Of a stretch of DNA of 6,313 nt, positions 5,120 through 6,313 are shown in pieces; position 1 is the first letter of the stretch; each line of letters begins with the position of its first letter. A program made the translations under genes and the position numbers. The notes beneath the pieces are model-generated. The model was given only the letters and a program-made list of their open reading frames with translations. It ran no database searches and was not told the origin of the DNA. The DNA comes from Anaerolineales bacterium (lineage in GTDB: Bacteria > Chloroflexota > Anaerolineae > Anaerolineales > UBA11858). The stretch spans positions 1 to 6,313 of the forward strand of contig WFTY01000256.1 of NCBI GenBank assembly GCA_015485245.1. Reading direction: 5' to 3'.

Positions 5120-6313
5120 ATGCCTGCCTCCATCTTTCTGCAAGCCAAATTTCTACTCCCTCGACAGAATCCCGAGTGGCTGCCGCGCCCTCACTTGTTG
5201 GATTGGTTGGGAAGCCAGCGCGCTAAACGGTTGGTAATCCTCTCTGCTCCAGCCGGGTTTGGTAAGACTACCTTGCTCTCTAACTTTGTCCAGGATGAAA
5301 ATCTGAATACGGCCTGGTACCAGTTGGACGCTCTTGACAATGACCCTTCGGTCTTTCTGGGGTATCTTGTGGAGACCTTTCGACAGGCTCATCAACATCA
5401 TCATGCCCGAAGGTCTTCATCTTTTGGCGAAGCCACCCTGGCGTTACTGGAAAACCTGGACGAAAATCCGGTTGCCCATCAGCAGGTCCTTACCGTGCTG
5501 ATTAACGAACTCTTTGAGATCATAGAGGACAACTGGGTTCTTGTGCTGGAGGACTATCACTTTATAACGAACCTGACCATCCATCAACTGGTGGATTACT
5601 TGATTGAGAACGCTCCGCCAGGATTGCAGGTTATTCTTTCAACACGCGTGGACCCGCCTCTGCATTTGGCGCGTTTGCGCGCTCGTGGCATGTTGGCTGA
5701 ACTGCGTGGCGCGGATCTGCGATTCAGCGCCCAGGAAATCCGTGATTGGTTTCGTTTGCAAATCCCCCAACTCTCTGAGGAAAGTATCCGCCTGTTAGAC
5801 GAAAAGACCGGCGGTTGGGCGGCCGCTTTGCAAATCGTTCTTTCTTCTATCCAGCATCAGGATTTAGAAAGCGCGGAGAGTTTCATCGCCGAGATCAGCG
5901 GCACCCATCGCTTCATCTTCGAATACTTGGCTGAGGAAGTTTTCCAGCGCCTCCCTGCGGATTGGCAGGATTTCCTGCTGGCTACTTCCATTCTGGATAA
6001 GATGGATGGTGATATCTGTGACCACCTCCTGGGGTGGGAGAATTCACATGAAATTCTGGAAAGGCTCGAGGCCGCTAATCTTTGCCTGACGAACTTCAGC
6101 CAGAGCCGCAAATGGTTTTACTACCATCAGCTCTTCCGCGAGTTCTTGCTGGGGAAGCTGCGGCGCGAGTCCCCTGATCGACTGGCGGAGCTTGAGGTGC
6201 GTGCGGCGCGGTTGTACGAATCTCAAGAAGAGTGTGAACAGGCCTGCAGCCACTACTTGCAAGCTGGGCAGCAAGAGGAGGCAGCCCGCGTGCTTGAAGC
6301 GTTTGCGCCGAAC
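5120..6313 (+). CDS. MalT-like ATP-dependent transcriptional regulator (LuxR family), N-terminal part
   Basis: The gene runs off the right edge; 398 codons are visible without a stop. The protein matches the STAND-class NTPase region of MalT-like regulators. The start resembles the family N-terminus (FLQAKFLLPRQNPEWLPRPH, residues 6-25). The P-loop APAGFGKTT is at 43-51 with Lys49, the Walker B segment LVLEDYH at 141-147 with acidic 144-145, and STRVDPPLHLARLRARGMLA at 174-193 is the conserved segment after it. Further family marks are RFSAQEI (201-207), KTGGWAAALQI (229-239), a YLAEEVFQRLP helix (269-279) and WFYYHQLFREFL (332-343). Helical-repeat sequence starts near 350. The C-terminal sensor repeats and LuxR-type helix-turn-helix should lie beyond the window, so DNA binding is inferred. 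The ATG at 5120 fits the family start; no strong Shine-Dalgarno is visible. Divergent orientation across the tandem operator suggests it regulates the hydrolase, and perhaps the importer and itself. Confidence 0.9.
   Translation, partial: MPASIFLQAKFLLPRQNPEWLPRPHLLDWLGSQRAKRLVILSAPAGFGKTTLLSNFVQDENLNTAWYQLDALDNDPSVFLGYLVETFRQAHQHHHARRSSSFGEATLALLENLDENPVAHQQVLTVLINELFEIIEDNWVLVLEDYHFITNLTIHQLVDYLIENAPPGLQVILSTRVDPPLHLARLRARGMLAELRGADLRFSAQEIRDWFRLQIPQLSEESIRLLDEKTGGWAAALQIVLSSIQHQDLESAESFIAEISGTHRFIFEYLAEEVFQRLPADWQDFLLATSILDKMDGDICDHLLGWENSHEILERLEAANLCLTNFSQSRKWFYYHQLFREFLLGKLRRESPDRLAELEVRAARLYESQEECEQACSHYLQAGQQEEAARVLEAFAPN

Noticed and set aside
5755..5834. Two further single TTTGCAAA palindromes at 5755-5762 and 5827-5834 inside the regulator gene
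   Set aside because: Each is a lone copy without the 11-bp partner, and each encodes Leu-Gln-Ile in a conserved part of the protein, so codon choice explains them. An intragenic control site cannot be excluded but nothing else supports it.
5153..6274. Several minus-strand frames across 5153-6274
   Set aside because: They lie opposite the MalT-like regulator, whose conserved motifs run continuously in the plus frame to the window edge.

Overview
The window suggests a moderately GC-rich bacterium, most likely a member of the Chloroflexota (Anaerolineae/Caldilineae-like). This rests on two family-level impressions: a substrate-binding lipoprotein with a long Pro/Ala/Glu linker after its lipid-anchored Cys, and a large MalT-like ATP-dependent regulator. 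Both are common in that phylum. It is inference, because no marker gene is present. The window looks chromosomal, with no rRNA, tRNA, CRISPR array or mobile element visible.

Layout. Four genes lie on the minus strand, read from right to left: a lipoprotein serine hydrolase of the beta-lactamase/PBP-like type (about 3228-5021), an extracellular solute-binding family 5 lipoprotein (1385-3094), a DppB-type permease (142-1164) and the first 44 codons of a DppC-type permease (1-134). The last three form the start of a peptide/nickel-type ABC importer operon whose ATPases should lie beyond the left edge. On the plus strand, diverging from the hydrolase, is the 5' part of a MalT-like (LuxR-family) ATP-dependent regulator (5120 to the right edge). 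It has no stop codon in the window.

Regulation. The most interesting signal is a tandem palindrome, TTTGCAAA-N3-TTTGCAAA, with its two centres 11 bp apart (one helical turn). It occurs twice. One copy (5075-5093) is in the hydrolase/regulator intergenic region and the other (3157-3175) is upstream of the binding protein. In both, the site ends 9-10 bp upstream of a good -10 hexamer (TATAAT and TATGAT) and no -35 is recognisable. This predicts that the hydrolase and the importer are co-regulated from two promoters, with the adjacent MalT-like protein as the obvious candidate regulator, possibly also controlling itself.

Working model (inference): a secreted, lipid-anchored PBP-like hydrolase acts on an extracellular peptide or peptidoglycan-like substrate, the importer takes up the product, and the MalT-like ATPase senses an inducer and switches on both promoters. 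Two hairpins between the binding protein and the first permease gene may give the binding protein a higher mRNA level. Two start codons are reassigned here from ribosome-binding-site and promoter positions.
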